A stretch of DNA of 64,000 nt from Bacillota bacterium (GCA_003343995.1 QAKE01000042.1:1-64000); one strand, 5' to 3'. Counted from the first letter of the stretch, positions 18,407 to 27,843 are shown. Program-made: numbers and translations. Notes: generated by a model not told the origin, from the letters alone.

Positions 18407-20311
18407 ATGAAATTAGGCAAAAAGACGAACAACGAAACGCCGCAGACAGCGGCAAAACCGGCTCAGGCGCACGGCGACGGCGGCAGACAGGCAAAAAACG
18501 CGGGAAAGCCCGCGCCCGCCGCGCGGCAGAAACAGGCGGCGCCGCGCAAGGCCGCGCCCAAACAGAACGAGGCGCGCGGTTTGCAGCAAAAACAGATAAA
18601 CAATCGGCAAAAACCCGTGCCGGCGAAAACCGAACCGGCGCAGGAAACGCAGGCAAAGGCGAAAAATAACGCCAAAAGCCTGAAGATCCGCTTTCTCGGC
18701 GGCGTGGGGGAAATCGGCAAGAACATGACGGCGTTCGAGTACGGCAAGGACATCATCGTCGTGGACGCGGGGCTTTCTTTCCCCTCGGACGACATGCCGG
18801 GCATCGACCTCGTTATCCCCGACATCACCTATCTCGAGGAAAACAAATCGCGCATCAAGGGCATCGTGCTCACGCACGGGCACGAGGATCACATCGGCGG
18901 ACTGCCCTACCTGCTGAAGGAAATTTCCGCGCCGGTATTCGGCACGAAGCTCACCTTAACGCTCGCGGAGAACAAACTCGCGGAGCATCGGCTGAACAAC
19001 GTCAATCTCAACTGCGTAAAGGCGGGCAGCGTGATAAAGCTGGGCTGTTTTTCGGTGGAATTTATCAACGTGAACCACTCCATCGCGGGGGCGGTGGCGC
19101 TCGCCGTCACGACGCCCGTCGGCGTGGTGTTCCATTCGGGCGATTATAAAATCGACTTTACGCCCATCAACGGCGATTACATGGACTTGACGCGCATTGC
19201 GGAAATCGGTAAAAAGGGCGTGCTGCTTTTGATGGCGGAATCCACCAACGTGGAACGCGCGGGTTATACCATGAGCGAAAAGGTGGTGGGGGAAACGCTC
19301 GATCACGTGTTCGGCGACAATACCGACAGGCGGCTGATTATCGCGACTTTCGCCTCCAACGTGCACCGCTTGCAGCAAATTCTCGATCTGGCGGTAAAGT
19401 ATCGCAGAAAGGTGGTCTTTTCCGGCAGAAGCATGATTAACGTCGCGGAGGCGGCGTCTAAAATCGGGGAGCTGAAAATTCCCGAAAACATCATCGTGGA
19501 CGTGGAAAAACTCAAAAATTTCCGCGATAACGAAATCCTCATCATCTCCACCGGCTCGCAGGGCGAACCGATGAGCGCGCTCACCCGCATGGCGAGCGGC
19601 GAATTCAATAAGGTAACCATCGGCGCGAACGACACCATCGTCATCAGCGCCAGCCCCATACCGGGCAACGAGAAGATGATTTACGGCGTCATCAACAACC
19701 TTTACAGAAAGGGCGCGGAAGTCATTTACGAGAGTTTGGAGCCCATTCACGTTTCCGGCCACGCCTGCCAAGGGGAAATCAAGGTGCTTCACTCGCTCGT
19801 GAAACCGAAGTTTTTCATTCCCGTGCACGGGGAGTACCGCCACCTGAAAAAGCACGCGCGCCTCGCCGTGGAGATGGGGCTGAAAAAGAGCAACGTTCTC
19901 ATCGCCGATATCGGCAACACGGTGGAGCTCACCTCCAAAACCATGACCTTCGGGGAAAACTTCCCCTCGGGCGCGCGGCTGGTGGACGGGCTGGGCATCG
20001 ACGGCTCGGAAAGCGTCGTGTTAAAGGACAGAATACACCTTTCGGAGGACGGGCTGCTCGTCGTGGTCGTCGGCTTTTCCGAGGAGGGCAGGGCGGTCTG
20101 CACCGACATCATCAACCGCGGCATACTGCTCGACGATAAGCTGATGGAGGAAATCCGCCAGAACGTCAACGCCACGCTCACGCATCTCGACGTCAAGGCG
20201 GGGGGCGACAAGGCGGCCGTGAAAAACGCCGTGCGGCGCGGCATCAAAAACCACCTGTTCAGAAGAACCAAGAAAAATCCGATGATTCTACCCATTATCA
20301 TGGACATATGA
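18407..20311 (+). CDS. rnj: Ribonuclease J with a long disordered basic N-terminus
   Basis: A 634-residue metallo-beta-lactamase/beta-CASP nuclease for mRNA turnover and rRNA processing. The metal motif HGHEDHIGG lies near residue 150, the beta-CASP core follows (IISTGSQGEPMSALTRMA, SASPIPGNE), HVSGHA and PVHGEYRHL complete the active site, and the C-terminal domain is intact. Compared with the roughly 555 residues of B. subtilis RNase J1, the difference is an N-terminal extension of about 85 residues made almost wholly of Lys, Ala, Gln, Pro and Asn. Such tails often bind RNA, but that is inference. The stop overlaps the next ATG (ATGA at 20308). Confidence 0.95.
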   Translation: MKLGKKTNNETPQTAAKPAQAHGDGGRQAKNAGKPAPAARQKQAAPRKAAPKQNEARGLQQKQINNRQKPVPAKTEPAQETQAKAKNNAKSLKIRFLGGVGEIGKNMTAFEYGKDIIVVDAGLSFPSDDMPGIDLVIPDITYLEENKSRIKGIVLTHGHEDHIGGLPYLLKEISAPVFGTKLTLTLAENKLAEHRLNNVNLNCVKAGSVIKLGCFSVEFINVNHSIAGAVALAVTTPVGVVFHSGDYKIDFTPINGDYMDLTRIAEIGKKGVLLLMAESTNVERAGYTMSEKVVGETLDHVFGDNTDRRLIIATFASNVHRLQQILDLAVKYRRKVVFSGRSMINVAEAASKIGELKIPENIIVDVEKLKNFRDNEILIISTGSQGEPMSALTRMASGEFNKVTIGANDTIVISASPIPGNEKMIYGVINNLYRKGAEVIYESLEPIHVSGHACQGEIKVLHSLVKPKFFIPVHGEYRHLKKHARLAVEMGLKKSNVLIADIGNTVELTSKTMTFGENFPSGARLVDGLGIDGSESVVLKDRIHLSEDGLLVVVVGFSEEGRAVCTDIINRGILLDDKLMEEIRQNVNATLTHLDVKAGGDKAAVKNAVRRGIKNHLFRRTKKNPMILPIIMDI

Positions 20312-20892
20312 TAAACGGCGAATTTATCCGCCTGCGCGCCGCGGCGAAAGCCGAGGGCATTCCCACGATACGGGACAAAACGCTGGAAGTTCTGCTTGCG
20401 GAGCTGTCCGCGTTGCAACCGGAAAAAATTCTGGAAATCGGCGCGGCGGTGGGCGTTTCCGGCGCGGCGATGCTGCTTGCCGCAAGGAACGCGAAACTCG
20501 TTACGATAGAAAAGAACCCCGATTTTGCCGAACGCGCCCGCGAAACCTTCCGCACTCTCGGCTTGGAAAAGCGCGCGACGGTGTTCGAGGGGGACGCCGA
20601 CGAAATCGTGCCGCAGCTTTCCGGCGCGTACGATTTTATCTTTCTCGACGGGCCGAAGGGGCGGTACCTTTCCTATCTGCCCGATTTGAAAGGGCTGCTG
20701 AAGGTCGGCGGGGTGCTCTTTGCCGACGATATTTCGTTGAAATATTACGGTTTGAAACACACCGAGCACCGAAATCGCACGGCGCGGGTAAACATGGAGC
20801 GCTTTATCGCCGCCGTTCGGGCGGACGCGGATTTTTCCGTACGGTTTTTCGAGGAAGAGGACGGCGCGCTCATCGCAAAGAAATTGAAATGA
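20308..20892 (+). CDS. trmR: TrmR-like O-methyltransferase (tRNA 5-hydroxyuridine methyltransferase)
   Basis: A 194-residue class I SAM methyltransferase of the YrrM/caffeoyl-CoA O-methyltransferase-like family. The SAM loop is EIGAAVGVSGAAML, followed by the acidic ribose-binding region and the catalytic FLDGPKGRYLSYLP. In B. subtilis, YrrM (TrmR) methylates 5-hydroxyuridine at wobble position 34 of tRNA to 5-methoxyuridine and is encoded beside the U32 proteins that make the hydroxyl. The same neighbour pair is seen here, so I favour TrmR over a general O-methyltransferase. It overlaps both neighbours by four bases. Confidence 0.85.
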   Translation: MINGEFIRLRAAAKAEGIPTIRDKTLEVLLAELSALQPEKILEIGAAVGVSGAAMLLAARNAKLVTIEKNPDFAERARETFRTLGLEKRATVFEGDADEIVPQLSGAYDFIFLDGPKGRYLSYLPDLKGLLKVGGVLFADDISLKYYGLKHTEHRNRTARVNMERFIAAVRADADFSVRFFEEEDGALIAKKLK

Positions 20893-22103
20893 AACGTTTG
20901 GAACTGCTCGCCCCCGCGGGCGATTTTGAAAAACTGAAAACCGCCCTTTATTTCGGCGCGGACGCGGTGTACGTCGGCGGAAAAAGCCTGACGCTGCGCG
21001 CCTTTGCCGGAAATTTCGACGACGCGGAAATGGAACGCGCGGTGAAATACACCCACGAAAGGGGAAAGAAACTCTACGTCGCCGTCAACATTCTGGCGCG
21101 CAACGCCGATTTGGGCGAGGCGGCGGATTATTTCGCGTTTTTGCAGAGCGTCGGCGCGGACGGCGTCATCGTTTCCGACATCGGGCTGATGAACGTGTTA
21201 AAGCGCGTCGCGCCGCGCCTGCCGCTGCATGTGTCCACCCAAACGAGCGCGCTCAACGCGGAAACGGTGAAGTTTTACGCCGATTTCGGCGCCCGCCGCG
21301 TGGTGCTCGCGCGGGAACTTTCCTTAAAGGAAATCGCCGAGATCCACGCCGCCGTGCCGCAAACGGAAATCGAGGCGTTCGCCCACGGCGCGATGTGCAT
21401 CGCGTACAGCGGCAGATGCCTTTTGAGCAGTTATCTCAGCGGGCGCGATTCCAACCGCGGCGAATGCGTTCAGCCCTGCCGCTGGTCGTACGAACTGCGC
21501 GAAAAGAATACCGCGGGGGAATATCTGCCCATAGAGGAGGACGGAAGGGGCACGTATATTCTGAACAGCAAGGACCTCAATATGCTCGATCATCTCGGCG
21601 AAATGGCGCAAAGCGGCGTCGTGTCGTTCAAGGTGGAAGGGCGCATGAAATCGTCCTATTACATCGCCACGGTCATCAACGCCTACCGCCGCGCGCTCGA
21701 CGCGTACGCCGCGGAAGGCGAACGCTATAAGGAAAACCCGCTCTATCAGAGCGAACTGAAAAAGACGGCGCACCGCGCTTTTACTTCCGCGTACGCATCG
21801 GGGAAGAACGACGACACCGTCAACGCCGCCGACTCGCAGAGCCGCGGGGAGAGAACGTTTGCCGCCGCGGTGCTCGGGTACGACGGGGAAAACCGCCGCG
21901 CCCTCGTGGAAATGCGCAACCGCTTTAAGAAAGGCGACGTTCTGGAGGTGCTTTCTCCGAACGAAACGCTCAACGCGAAAATCGCGGTGAAGGGGCTGAC
22001 CGACGAAGCGGGCAACGCCGTGGAGGACGCCAAGCTCGTGCAGCAAAAACTGTGGCTTTATACCGATATCAAGCTGAGCGCGGGGGATATTCTCCGCAAG
22101 TGA
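20889..22103 (+). CDS. trhP: TrhP-like U32 peptidase family protein (tRNA U34 hydroxylation)
   Basis: A 404-residue protein of the U32 family. It starts MKRLELLAPAGDFEKLKTAL and contains FGADAVYVGGKSL, the signature EAFAHGAMCIAYSGRCLLSS, four conserved cysteines across this region and GECVQPCR (candidate iron-sulfur ligands), then the KVEGRMKSSYYIA segment. In E. coli and B. subtilis these proteins (TrhP/YegQ, YrrN/YrrO) carry out prephenate-dependent hydroxylation of tRNA U34; no protease activity is implied. It is directly coupled to trmR, which would methylate its product. B. subtilis has two copies; only one is seen here. Confidence 0.87.
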   Translation: MKRLELLAPAGDFEKLKTALYFGADAVYVGGKSLTLRAFAGNFDDAEMERAVKYTHERGKKLYVAVNILARNADLGEAADYFAFLQSVGADGVIVSDIGLMNVLKRVAPRLPLHVSTQTSALNAETVKFYADFGARRVVLARELSLKEIAEIHAAVPQTEIEAFAHGAMCIAYSGRCLLSSYLSGRDSNRGECVQPCRWSYELREKNTAGEYLPIEEDGRGTYILNSKDLNMLDHLGEMAQSGVVSFKVEGRMKSSYYIATVINAYRRALDAYAAEGERYKENPLYQSELKKTAHRAFTSAYASGKNDDTVNAADSQSRGERTFAAAVLGYDGENRRALVEMRNRFKKGDVLEVLSPNETLNAKIAVKGLTDEAGNAVEDAKLVQQKLWLYTDIKLSAGDILRK

Positions 22104-22116
22104 ATATACTATATTT

Positions 22117-22146
22117 AGCGGTCGCTTTGCAGGCGACCGCTTTTTG
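22117..22146 (+). terminator. Terminator after trhP
   Basis: Nine-base perfect stem AGCGGTCGC / GCGACCGCT followed by a run of T. Confidence 0.9.
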
Positions 22147-22158
22147 TTGTGGAAACGC

Positions 22159-22187
22159 TTGAAAAAAATCGAAAAAAGGCGTATAAT
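22159..22187 (+). promoter_or_regulatory. Promoter of the topoisomerase operon
   Basis: TTGAAA (22159-22164), 17 bases with an A tract, TATAAT (22182-22187). The core strongly resembles the hydrogenase promoter at 10726, including the bases GCTTGAAAAAAATCGA. Confidence 0.75.
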
Positions 22188-22232
22188 ATAACGGTATAAC
22201 GAAAAAGAAACTTTTATGCGGGAGAAATTGCT

Positions 22233-24185
22233 TTGACGAAAACGTATAATGCCGACGATATTAAAATACTCGAAGGGTTGGACGCCGTTAGAATGCGCCC
22301 CGGTATGTACATCGGTTCTACCGGCGTGCGCGGACTGCATCACATCTTGTGGGAAATCGTGGATAACGCCATCGACGAGGCGGCGAACGGCTTTGCCGAT
22401 AAAATCGAGGTCATACTCTATCCCGACGGAAGCGCGTCGGTAGAGGACAACGGGCGGGGGATTCCCACCGACATACACCCCAAACAGGGGGTTTCCGGCG
22501 TGGAGGTCGTGTTTACGCAGCTGCATGCCGGCGGCAAATTCGGGCAGGACGCTTACGGATTTTCCGGCGGTCTGCACGGCGTGGGCGCGTCGGTCACCAA
22601 CGCCCTTTCCGAATGGCTGGAAGTGAAGGTGTTCCGCAAAACGGTGTACGAAATGCGCTTTACCTCCTTTTTGGATAAGGCGAGCGGCAAAGTGAAATCG
22701 GGCATTCCCGAATATCATTTGAAAGACACCAAGAAAAAGACCGATAAAACGGGCACGTACGTGCGTTTCAAACCCGATAAAACGGTGTTTGAAACGACGG
22801 AGTTTTCCCACGAAACCATCAACCGCCGCTTAAAGGAGCTCGCCTTTTTGAATAAGGGGCTGAAGATCGTTTTGAAAGATCTGCGCGGGGAGGAAAGCTC
22901 CGTCGAATATCAGTACGACGGCGGCATCGTGGACTTCGTGAAATATCTCAACGAGGGCAAGACCGCGTTGTACGGCGAGCCGCTTTACGCAAAGGAGGAA
23001 AAGGACGGCGTCGTCGTGGAATTTTCCCTTCAGCACACCGACAGCTATACCGAAAGCGTGTTTTCCTTTGTCAACAACATTCCCACGCCCGAGGGCGGCA
23101 TGCACGAAACGGGATTCCGCGCGGGGCTGACCAAGGCGCTCAACGATTTTGCCCGCAAGGAAAATTACCTGAAGGAAAAGGACGCGAACTTCATGGGCGA
23201 GGACTTCCGCGAAGGACTGACCGCCATCGTGTGCGTCAAGCTGAAAAACGTGCAGTTCGAGGGGCAGACGAAAACTAAGCTCGGCAACCCCGAAGTGCGA
23301 CCCATCGTGGAAAACGTTACGGTGGACAAGTTCGACGAGCTCAGCCGCAACAAAAAGCTTTCCGACGTGTTCGACAGCGTCATCAAAAAGGCGCAGGCGG
23401 CGGCGCGCGTGAGAATCGCCACCCGCAAGGCGAAGGAGATCGCGCGGGCGAACAAGAGCATCGAGGCGCAGAACCTCGTCGGCAAGCTCGCCGCGTGCTC
23501 CGGCAGAAAGCCCGAACTCAACGAGCTCTTCATCGTGGAGGGCGATTCGGCGGGCGGCAGCGCCAAGCAGGCGCGCGTAAGGCAGTATCAGGCGATTTTG
23601 CCGCTGCGCGGCAAGCCGCTCAACGTGGAAAAGAAAAAGCTCGACCAGATTTTGCAGAACGAGGAAATCCGCACGATCATCAGCGCTTTGGGCGCGGGGA
23701 TCGGCAACGATTTCGATCTGGAAGATCTGCGCTATCATAAAGTCATCATTTTATCCGACGCCGATCAGGACGGCGCGCACATCCGCGCGATCCTGCTCAC
23801 GTTTTTCTTCCGCTACATGCGCGAGCTCGTCAACAACGGGCACGTGTATATCGGCATGCCGCCCCTTTACAAGGTGTATAAAAAGGACGTTTTCGAGTAC
23901 GCTTACGACGATAACGAACTGCAAAAAGCCATCGATAAGGTGGGGCGCGGCTATCAGATCCAGCGCTATAAAGGACTCGGCGAAATGGATCCCGAACAGC
24001 TTTGGGATACCACGATGAATCCTGCCACCCGCTCGTTGATGCAGGTGACGGTGGAGGACGCCGCCGAGGCGGAAAAGATGATCACCGTTTTGATGGGCGA
24101 TCATATCGAGGACAGAAAGAGATACATTCAGACTTACGCCAACTTCAATAAGGAAGACTCCTTTATCAAAGAAGTGACGAAGTAA
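22233..24185 (+). CDS. parE: Type IIA DNA topoisomerase subunit B (ParE/GyrB family)
   Basis: The 650-residue ATPase subunit. GHKL ATPase motifs are NAIDEAANG, DNGRGIPTD and GGLHGVGASVTNAL; the transducer domain follows, then the TOPRIM metal site (EGDSAGGSA and DADQDGAHIRA) and the C-terminal QIQRYKGLGEMDPEQLW. It begins at a TTG (22233) with GGAGA 9 bases upstream; no better ATG exists in frame. The principal gyrB-gyrA of clostridia usually sits beside dnaA/dnaN/recF, which are absent here, and the partner A subunit lacks a GyrA box, so I call the pair topoisomerase IV-like. A second gyrase cannot be excluded. Confidence 0.85.
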   Translation: MTKTYNADDIKILEGLDAVRMRPGMYIGSTGVRGLHHILWEIVDNAIDEAANGFADKIEVILYPDGSASVEDNGRGIPTDIHPKQGVSGVEVVFTQLHAGGKFGQDAYGFSGGLHGVGASVTNALSEWLEVKVFRKTVYEMRFTSFLDKASGKVKSGIPEYHLKDTKKKTDKTGTYVRFKPDKTVFETTEFSHETINRRLKELAFLNKGLKIVLKDLRGEESSVEYQYDGGIVDFVKYLNEGKTALYGEPLYAKEEKDGVVVEFSLQHTDSYTESVFSFVNNIPTPEGGMHETGFRAGLTKALNDFARKENYLKEKDANFMGEDFREGLTAIVCVKLKNVQFEGQTKTKLGNPEVRPIVENVTVDKFDELSRNKKLSDVFDSVIKKAQAAARVRIATRKAKEIARANKSIEAQNLVGKLAACSGRKPELNELFIVEGDSAGGSAKQARVRQYQAILPLRGKPLNVEKKKLDQILQNEEIRTIISALGAGIGNDFDLEDLRYHKVIILSDADQDGAHIRAILLTFFFRYMRELVNNGHVYIGMPPLYKVYKKDVFEYAYDDNELQKAIDKVGRGYQIQRYKGLGEMDPEQLWDTTMNPATRSLMQVTVEDAAEAEKMITVLMGDHIEDRKRYIQTYANFNKEDSFIKEVTK

Positions 24186-24197
24186 ACGGGGTAAACG

Positions 24198-26597
24198 ATG
24201 GAAACGAAAAAGAACAGCATTATACAAAGCTCTCTCGACGAAGTGCTGCATAACTCTATGATGCCCTACGCGGAGCACGTCATTTTAGACCGCGCCCTGC
24301 CGCGGGTGGAGGACGGGCTCAAGCCCGTGCAGCGCCGCATTTTATACACCATGTACGAAATGGGTTTAACCCCCGACAAGCCGCACAGAAAGTGCGCGAA
24401 AATCGTGGGGGACTGCCTCGGCAAATATCATCCGCACGGCGATACCTCCGTTTACGACGCGCTGGTGAGAATGGCGCAGGATTTCAATATGCGCATGCCC
24501 CTCGTCAACGGTCACGGCAACTTCGGAACGGTGGACGGCGACAGCGCGGCGGCGTACCGCTACACCGAAGCGCGCCTCGAGGAGCTCGCTTTGGAGCTTT
24601 TAAGGGACATCGACAAGGAAACGGTGGACTACGCCCTCAACTTCGACGACAGCATGATGGAACCCACCACCCTGCCGGGCAGATACCCGAACCTTCTCGT
24701 CAACGGCGCGAGCGGCATCGCGGTGGGGCTGGCGACAAACATTCCGCCGCATAACCTCGCGGAGGTTATCGACGGTACGATCGCGTATATCGACAACCCG
24801 AAAATGCCCTTAAAGGAGATGATGAAGCACATCAAAGGACCGGATTTCCCCACCGGCGGCTTTATCATCGCGGGGGAAGAGCTGGAAACGGCGTACCGCA
24901 CGGGCAGGGGCAAGATCCGCGTGCGCGCAAAAATCGGCGTGGAAAAGGACGGCGATAAAAAGAGCCTCATCGTTTCCGAACTGCCTTATCAGATCAACAA
25001 AGCAAACCTCCTGAAAAAGATCGTGGATTTAAAGGAGGATAAAAAGGATACGTTTGCCGGCATCGCCGACGTGGTGGACGAATCGGACCGCCACGGCATG
25101 CGCGCCGTTATCAAGCTCAAAAAGGACGCGGACGAGAAAAAAACGCTCGCTTTGCTCTATAAATACACCGACCTCGAATGTACCTTCGGCATCAACATGG
25201 TGGCGATCGCCGGCGGTAAGCCCCGCCAGATGGCGCTCCTCGAAATCATCGATTACTACGTCAACTATCAGCGCGAAGTGGTGCTGCGCCGCAGTAAATA
25301 CGATCTGGAAAAGGCGAAGGAGCGCGCGCATATCTTAGAGGGCTTGATCATCGCCGTAAAGAATATCGACGAGGTCATCAAAATCATCAAAAAATCTGCG
25401 AACACCAACGAAGCGCGGCTCAACTTGCGCGCGCGCTTCAAGCTTTCGGAAATTCAGGCGTCCGCCGTGCTCGATTTGCGGCTCGCGCGGCTCACCAAGC
25501 TGGAAATCACCAAGCTGGAAGAAGAGCTCGCCGCGCTGAAGGAGCTTATCGCAAAGCTCACCGCCATCATCGGCAGCAAAAAGCTGCAGATGGAAGTGGT
25601 GAAGGAGGAGCTTTCCCAAATCCGCCGCAAGTATAAGGATAACCGCCGCAGCGCCATCGTCGGCAGCGAAAATTCCGTCAAGGTGGAACTGAGCGAGCAG
25701 GAGAAAATTTCCAAAAACTACGTCGTCGCGTATACCCTCGGCGGCGCCTTCAAAAAGATGCCCGAAAAAAATTACCGCATGAGCGACAAGGCGGTGGGCG
25801 GACTAGCGTTTGCCGATATCGTCAAACTGAAGCTCGCGGCGGAAAGCGATAAAACCTTCCTCGCGTTCACGAATTTCGGCAACGCCTTCAAAATCGATTT
25901 GGAAATCGCCCCCGAAAGCCGTTTCCGCGATAAGGGCTATAAATTCACCGATATCGCCAAAGACGCCGTAAAGGGCGAATACCCCGTGGCGTTCTTCTCC
26001 TACGATAAACTGCCCGAGGGCGCATTGCTCTTTTACACGAAAAACGGCATGGTCAAAAAGACCTCTTGGGCGGAATACGACATCATCAAATCGTATTATC
26101 AGGCGATCAAGCTGAAAGAGGGAGACGAACTCGTCAAGGTGGAGGAGGATAAACCGGAAACCACCCTCGCGTTCATCACCAAGGACGGCTTGTGCCTCAA
26201 CGCCTTAAAGGACGATCTGCCCGAGCAGGGCAGGGTTGCCGGCGGCGTGAAGGGCGTAAACCTCGCCGACGGCGACGAAATCGTTTGGCAGGGGCAGGCG
26301 GAAGATTCCGGCGAATTTATCGTGATCACGAGCGGCGGCTGTTTCAAACGGGTGATCTCCGCCGACATCGAGCCGATGGCGCGCTACCGCAAGGGCGTGA
26401 AGATCTGCGCGCTCGACGGCGAATGCGTGGTGTACGGCGGGTTCGTGCAGGAGCCCTTCTCCGTCGCGGTGCTGGAAGGGGAAAACGCCTTCGAGCTGAG
26501 CACGGAGGAAATCTCCATCGAAAGCCGTACCAGCAAGGGCAAAACGCTGAAAAATGAACACAAAAAGTGCAAGCCTACGGGCGCGGTGGAGCTTTGA
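24198..26597 (+). CDS. parC: Type IIA DNA topoisomerase subunit A (ParC-like, no GyrA box)
   Basis: The 799-residue DNA-cleaving subunit. The active-site tyrosine is Y122 in AAAYRYTEARL, the same number as in E. coli GyrA. The quinolone-determining region reads HPHGDTSVYD, with Thr at position 83 and Asp at 87. A coiled-coil tower (about 380-490) and a six-bladed C-terminal DNA-wrapping domain follow. The GyrA box (QRRGGKG-like) that gives gyrase its supercoiling activity is not found at the start of the C-terminal domain, so decatenation or relaxation is more likely. It lies 12 bases after subunit B. Confidence 0.86.
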   Translation: METKKNSIIQSSLDEVLHNSMMPYAEHVILDRALPRVEDGLKPVQRRILYTMYEMGLTPDKPHRKCAKIVGDCLGKYHPHGDTSVYDALVRMAQDFNMRMPLVNGHGNFGTVDGDSAAAYRYTEARLEELALELLRDIDKETVDYALNFDDSMMEPTTLPGRYPNLLVNGASGIAVGLATNIPPHNLAEVIDGTIAYIDNPKMPLKEMMKHIKGPDFPTGGFIIAGEELETAYRTGRGKIRVRAKIGVEKDGDKKSLIVSELPYQINKANLLKKIVDLKEDKKDTFAGIADVVDESDRHGMRAVIKLKKDADEKKTLALLYKYTDLECTFGINMVAIAGGKPRQMALLEIIDYYVNYQREVVLRRSKYDLEKAKERAHILEGLIIAVKNIDEVIKIIKKSANTNEARLNLRARFKLSEIQASAVLDLRLARLTKLEITKLEEELAALKELIAKLTAIIGSKKLQMEVVKEELSQIRRKYKDNRRSAIVGSENSVKVELSEQEKISKNYVVAYTLGGAFKKMPEKNYRMSDKAVGGLAFADIVKLKLAAESDKTFLAFTNFGNAFKIDLEIAPESRFRDKGYKFTDIAKDAVKGEYPVAFFSYDKLPEGALLFYTKNGMVKKTSWAEYDIIKSYYQAIKLKEGDELVKVEEDKPETTLAFITKDGLCLNALKDDLPEQGRVAGGVKGVNLADGDEIVWQGQAEDSGEFIVITSGGCFKRVISADIEPMARYRKGVKICALDGECVVYGGFVQEPFSVAVLEGENAFELSTEEISIESRTSKGKTLKNEHKKCKPTGAVEL

Positions 26598-26598
26598 T

Positions 26599-27390
26599 AT
26601 GGAGTTGAAGGAACTTGTAAAACGGGCAAAAACCTTTCTGTTGGATCTCGACGGAACGGTGTATGTGGAAGGTACGCTCATCGGCGATATGAAAAACACC
26701 CTCGCCGCGCTGCGCGCAAACGGAAAGCGCCTCGTCTATCTCACGAACAATTCCTCCAAAACGAAGGAGGATTACGTCGCGCGGCTTTCCGCTTTGGGCA
26801 TTTACTGCGAAAACGACGCCGTTTATACGTCGGGGGACGCCACCGTCGCCTTTTTGAAACGGCATTACGCCGGCAAGCGGGCGTACGTCGTCGGCACCGA
26901 AAGGGTGAAAAAGAGCTTTTCCGACGCGGGAATCGTTTTGGACGGGGAAAATCCCGAAGTGCTGGTGCTGACCTACGATACGGAAATCGATTACGAAAAG
27001 ATTTCCAAAACCGCGTTGTTTTTAAAGCGCGGGCTGCCGTATATCGCCACGCACCCCGATATCAACTGCCCCGCGAAGCTTGTGGATCTGCCCGATATCG
27101 GCAGTTATATCAAGATGTTCGAAACGTCTGCGGGCAGAGTGCCCGACGCCGTCGTCGGCAAGCCCTACCGCTATATGGGCGAGGGGGTGAAGGAGCTTAC
27201 GGGGCATAGCGGAAACGAGCTCGTCATGGTGGGCGACAGACTGTACACCGATATCGCGTTCGGCGCAAACAACGGCTTTTCCTCCCTGTTGGTGCTGAGC
27301 GGGGAAACGACGGAAGAAATGTATCGCGTCAGCGAAATAAAGGCGAGCGCCGTTTTGCCGTCGCTCAACGAAATCGTAAAATATCTGTGA
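26599..27390 (+). CDS. HAD-IIA family phosphatase (NagD/phosphoglycolate phosphatase-like)
   Basis: A 263-residue haloacid dehalogenase superfamily phosphatase. Motif I is LLDLDGTVYVEGTLIGD with nucleophile D16 and acid D18. Motif II is YLTNNSSKT, a C2-type cap follows, then the conserved lysine in GKPYRYMG and motif IV VMVGDRLYTDIAFG. NagD-like proteins dephosphorylate small sugar phosphates or nucleotides as house-cleaning enzymes; the substrate here is not determinable. The start is ATG 26599, directly after the subunit A stop, rather than the in-frame ATG upstream that lies inside that gene. Confidence 0.9.
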   Translation: MELKELVKRAKTFLLDLDGTVYVEGTLIGDMKNTLAALRANGKRLVYLTNNSSKTKEDYVARLSALGIYCENDAVYTSGDATVAFLKRHYAGKRAYVVGTERVKKSFSDAGIVLDGENPEVLVLTYDTEIDYEKISKTALFLKRGLPYIATHPDINCPAKLVDLPDIGSYIKMFETSAGRVPDAVVGKPYRYMGEGVKELTGHSGNELVMVGDRLYTDIAFGANNGFSSLLVLSGETTEEMYRVSEIKASAVLPSLNEIVKYL

Positions 27391-27400
27391 GGCGCATCCG

Positions 27401-27742
27401 ATGAATAAGGTGAAAATCACCGTTTTAAAAACCACGTTCGACAAGGAACTTGCCGATGAATACGGGGTAGAGGGAATTTCTTCCTGCCCGATGCTGCGGG
27501 AAGGTCAGGTCTTTTACGCCGATTACGCTAAACCCGAAGGTTTTTGCGACGAAGCATGGAAGGCGATTTATCAATATGTATTCGCTCTTTCCCACGGCGT
27601 TAAGAATTTGTTTTATTTCGGAGACTGGATTAAGGAAAAGGGGGTTGCGATTTGCAGTTGCAACGACGGATTGCGTCCTGTTATATTCAAACTTGAGGCG
27701 ACGGACGCCGTTTCCGAAATCGATTACGTTCCCGTTCGATGA
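27401..27742 (+). CDS. TIGR04076 family small protein
   Basis: A 113-residue protein starting MNKVKITVLKTTFDKELADEYG, with SSCPMLREGQVF, a conserved GFCDEAWKAIYQYVFALSHG segment and CSCNDGLRPVIF near the end. These match what I remember of the TIGR04076 family in anaerobic bacteria, which has four conserved cysteines and no known function; metal or cluster binding is possible. It follows the HAD gene by 10 bases, probably in the same transcript. No clear terminator separates it from the rhamnose promoter. Confidence 0.85.
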   Translation: MNKVKITVLKTTFDKELADEYGVEGISSCPMLREGQVFYADYAKPEGFCDEAWKAIYQYVFALSHGVKNLFYFGDWIKEKGVAICSCNDGLRPVIFKLEATDAVSEIDYVPVR

Positions 27743-27785
27743 ATTGAGGGAACAAAAAAATTCATACTTTTTCATGTAGAATTTT

Positions 27786-27814
27786 TTGACAAATCTTTAT
27801 AAATCATATACAAT
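27786..27814 (+). promoter_or_regulatory. Promoter of the rhamnose operon
   Basis: TTGACA (27786-27791), 17 bases, TACAAT (27809-27814), 30 bases before rhaB. No obvious catabolite-control or AraC-type operator is visible, and no rhamnose regulator is encoded nearby. Confidence 0.7.
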
Positions 27815-27843
27815 AGAAGTCGTTAAAACAAGGCGGGCATACA

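Noticed and set aside
21324..22811. Minus-strand open frame of 495 codons across trhP and the parE start
   Set aside because: Crosses a terminator and promoter and has shadow composition.
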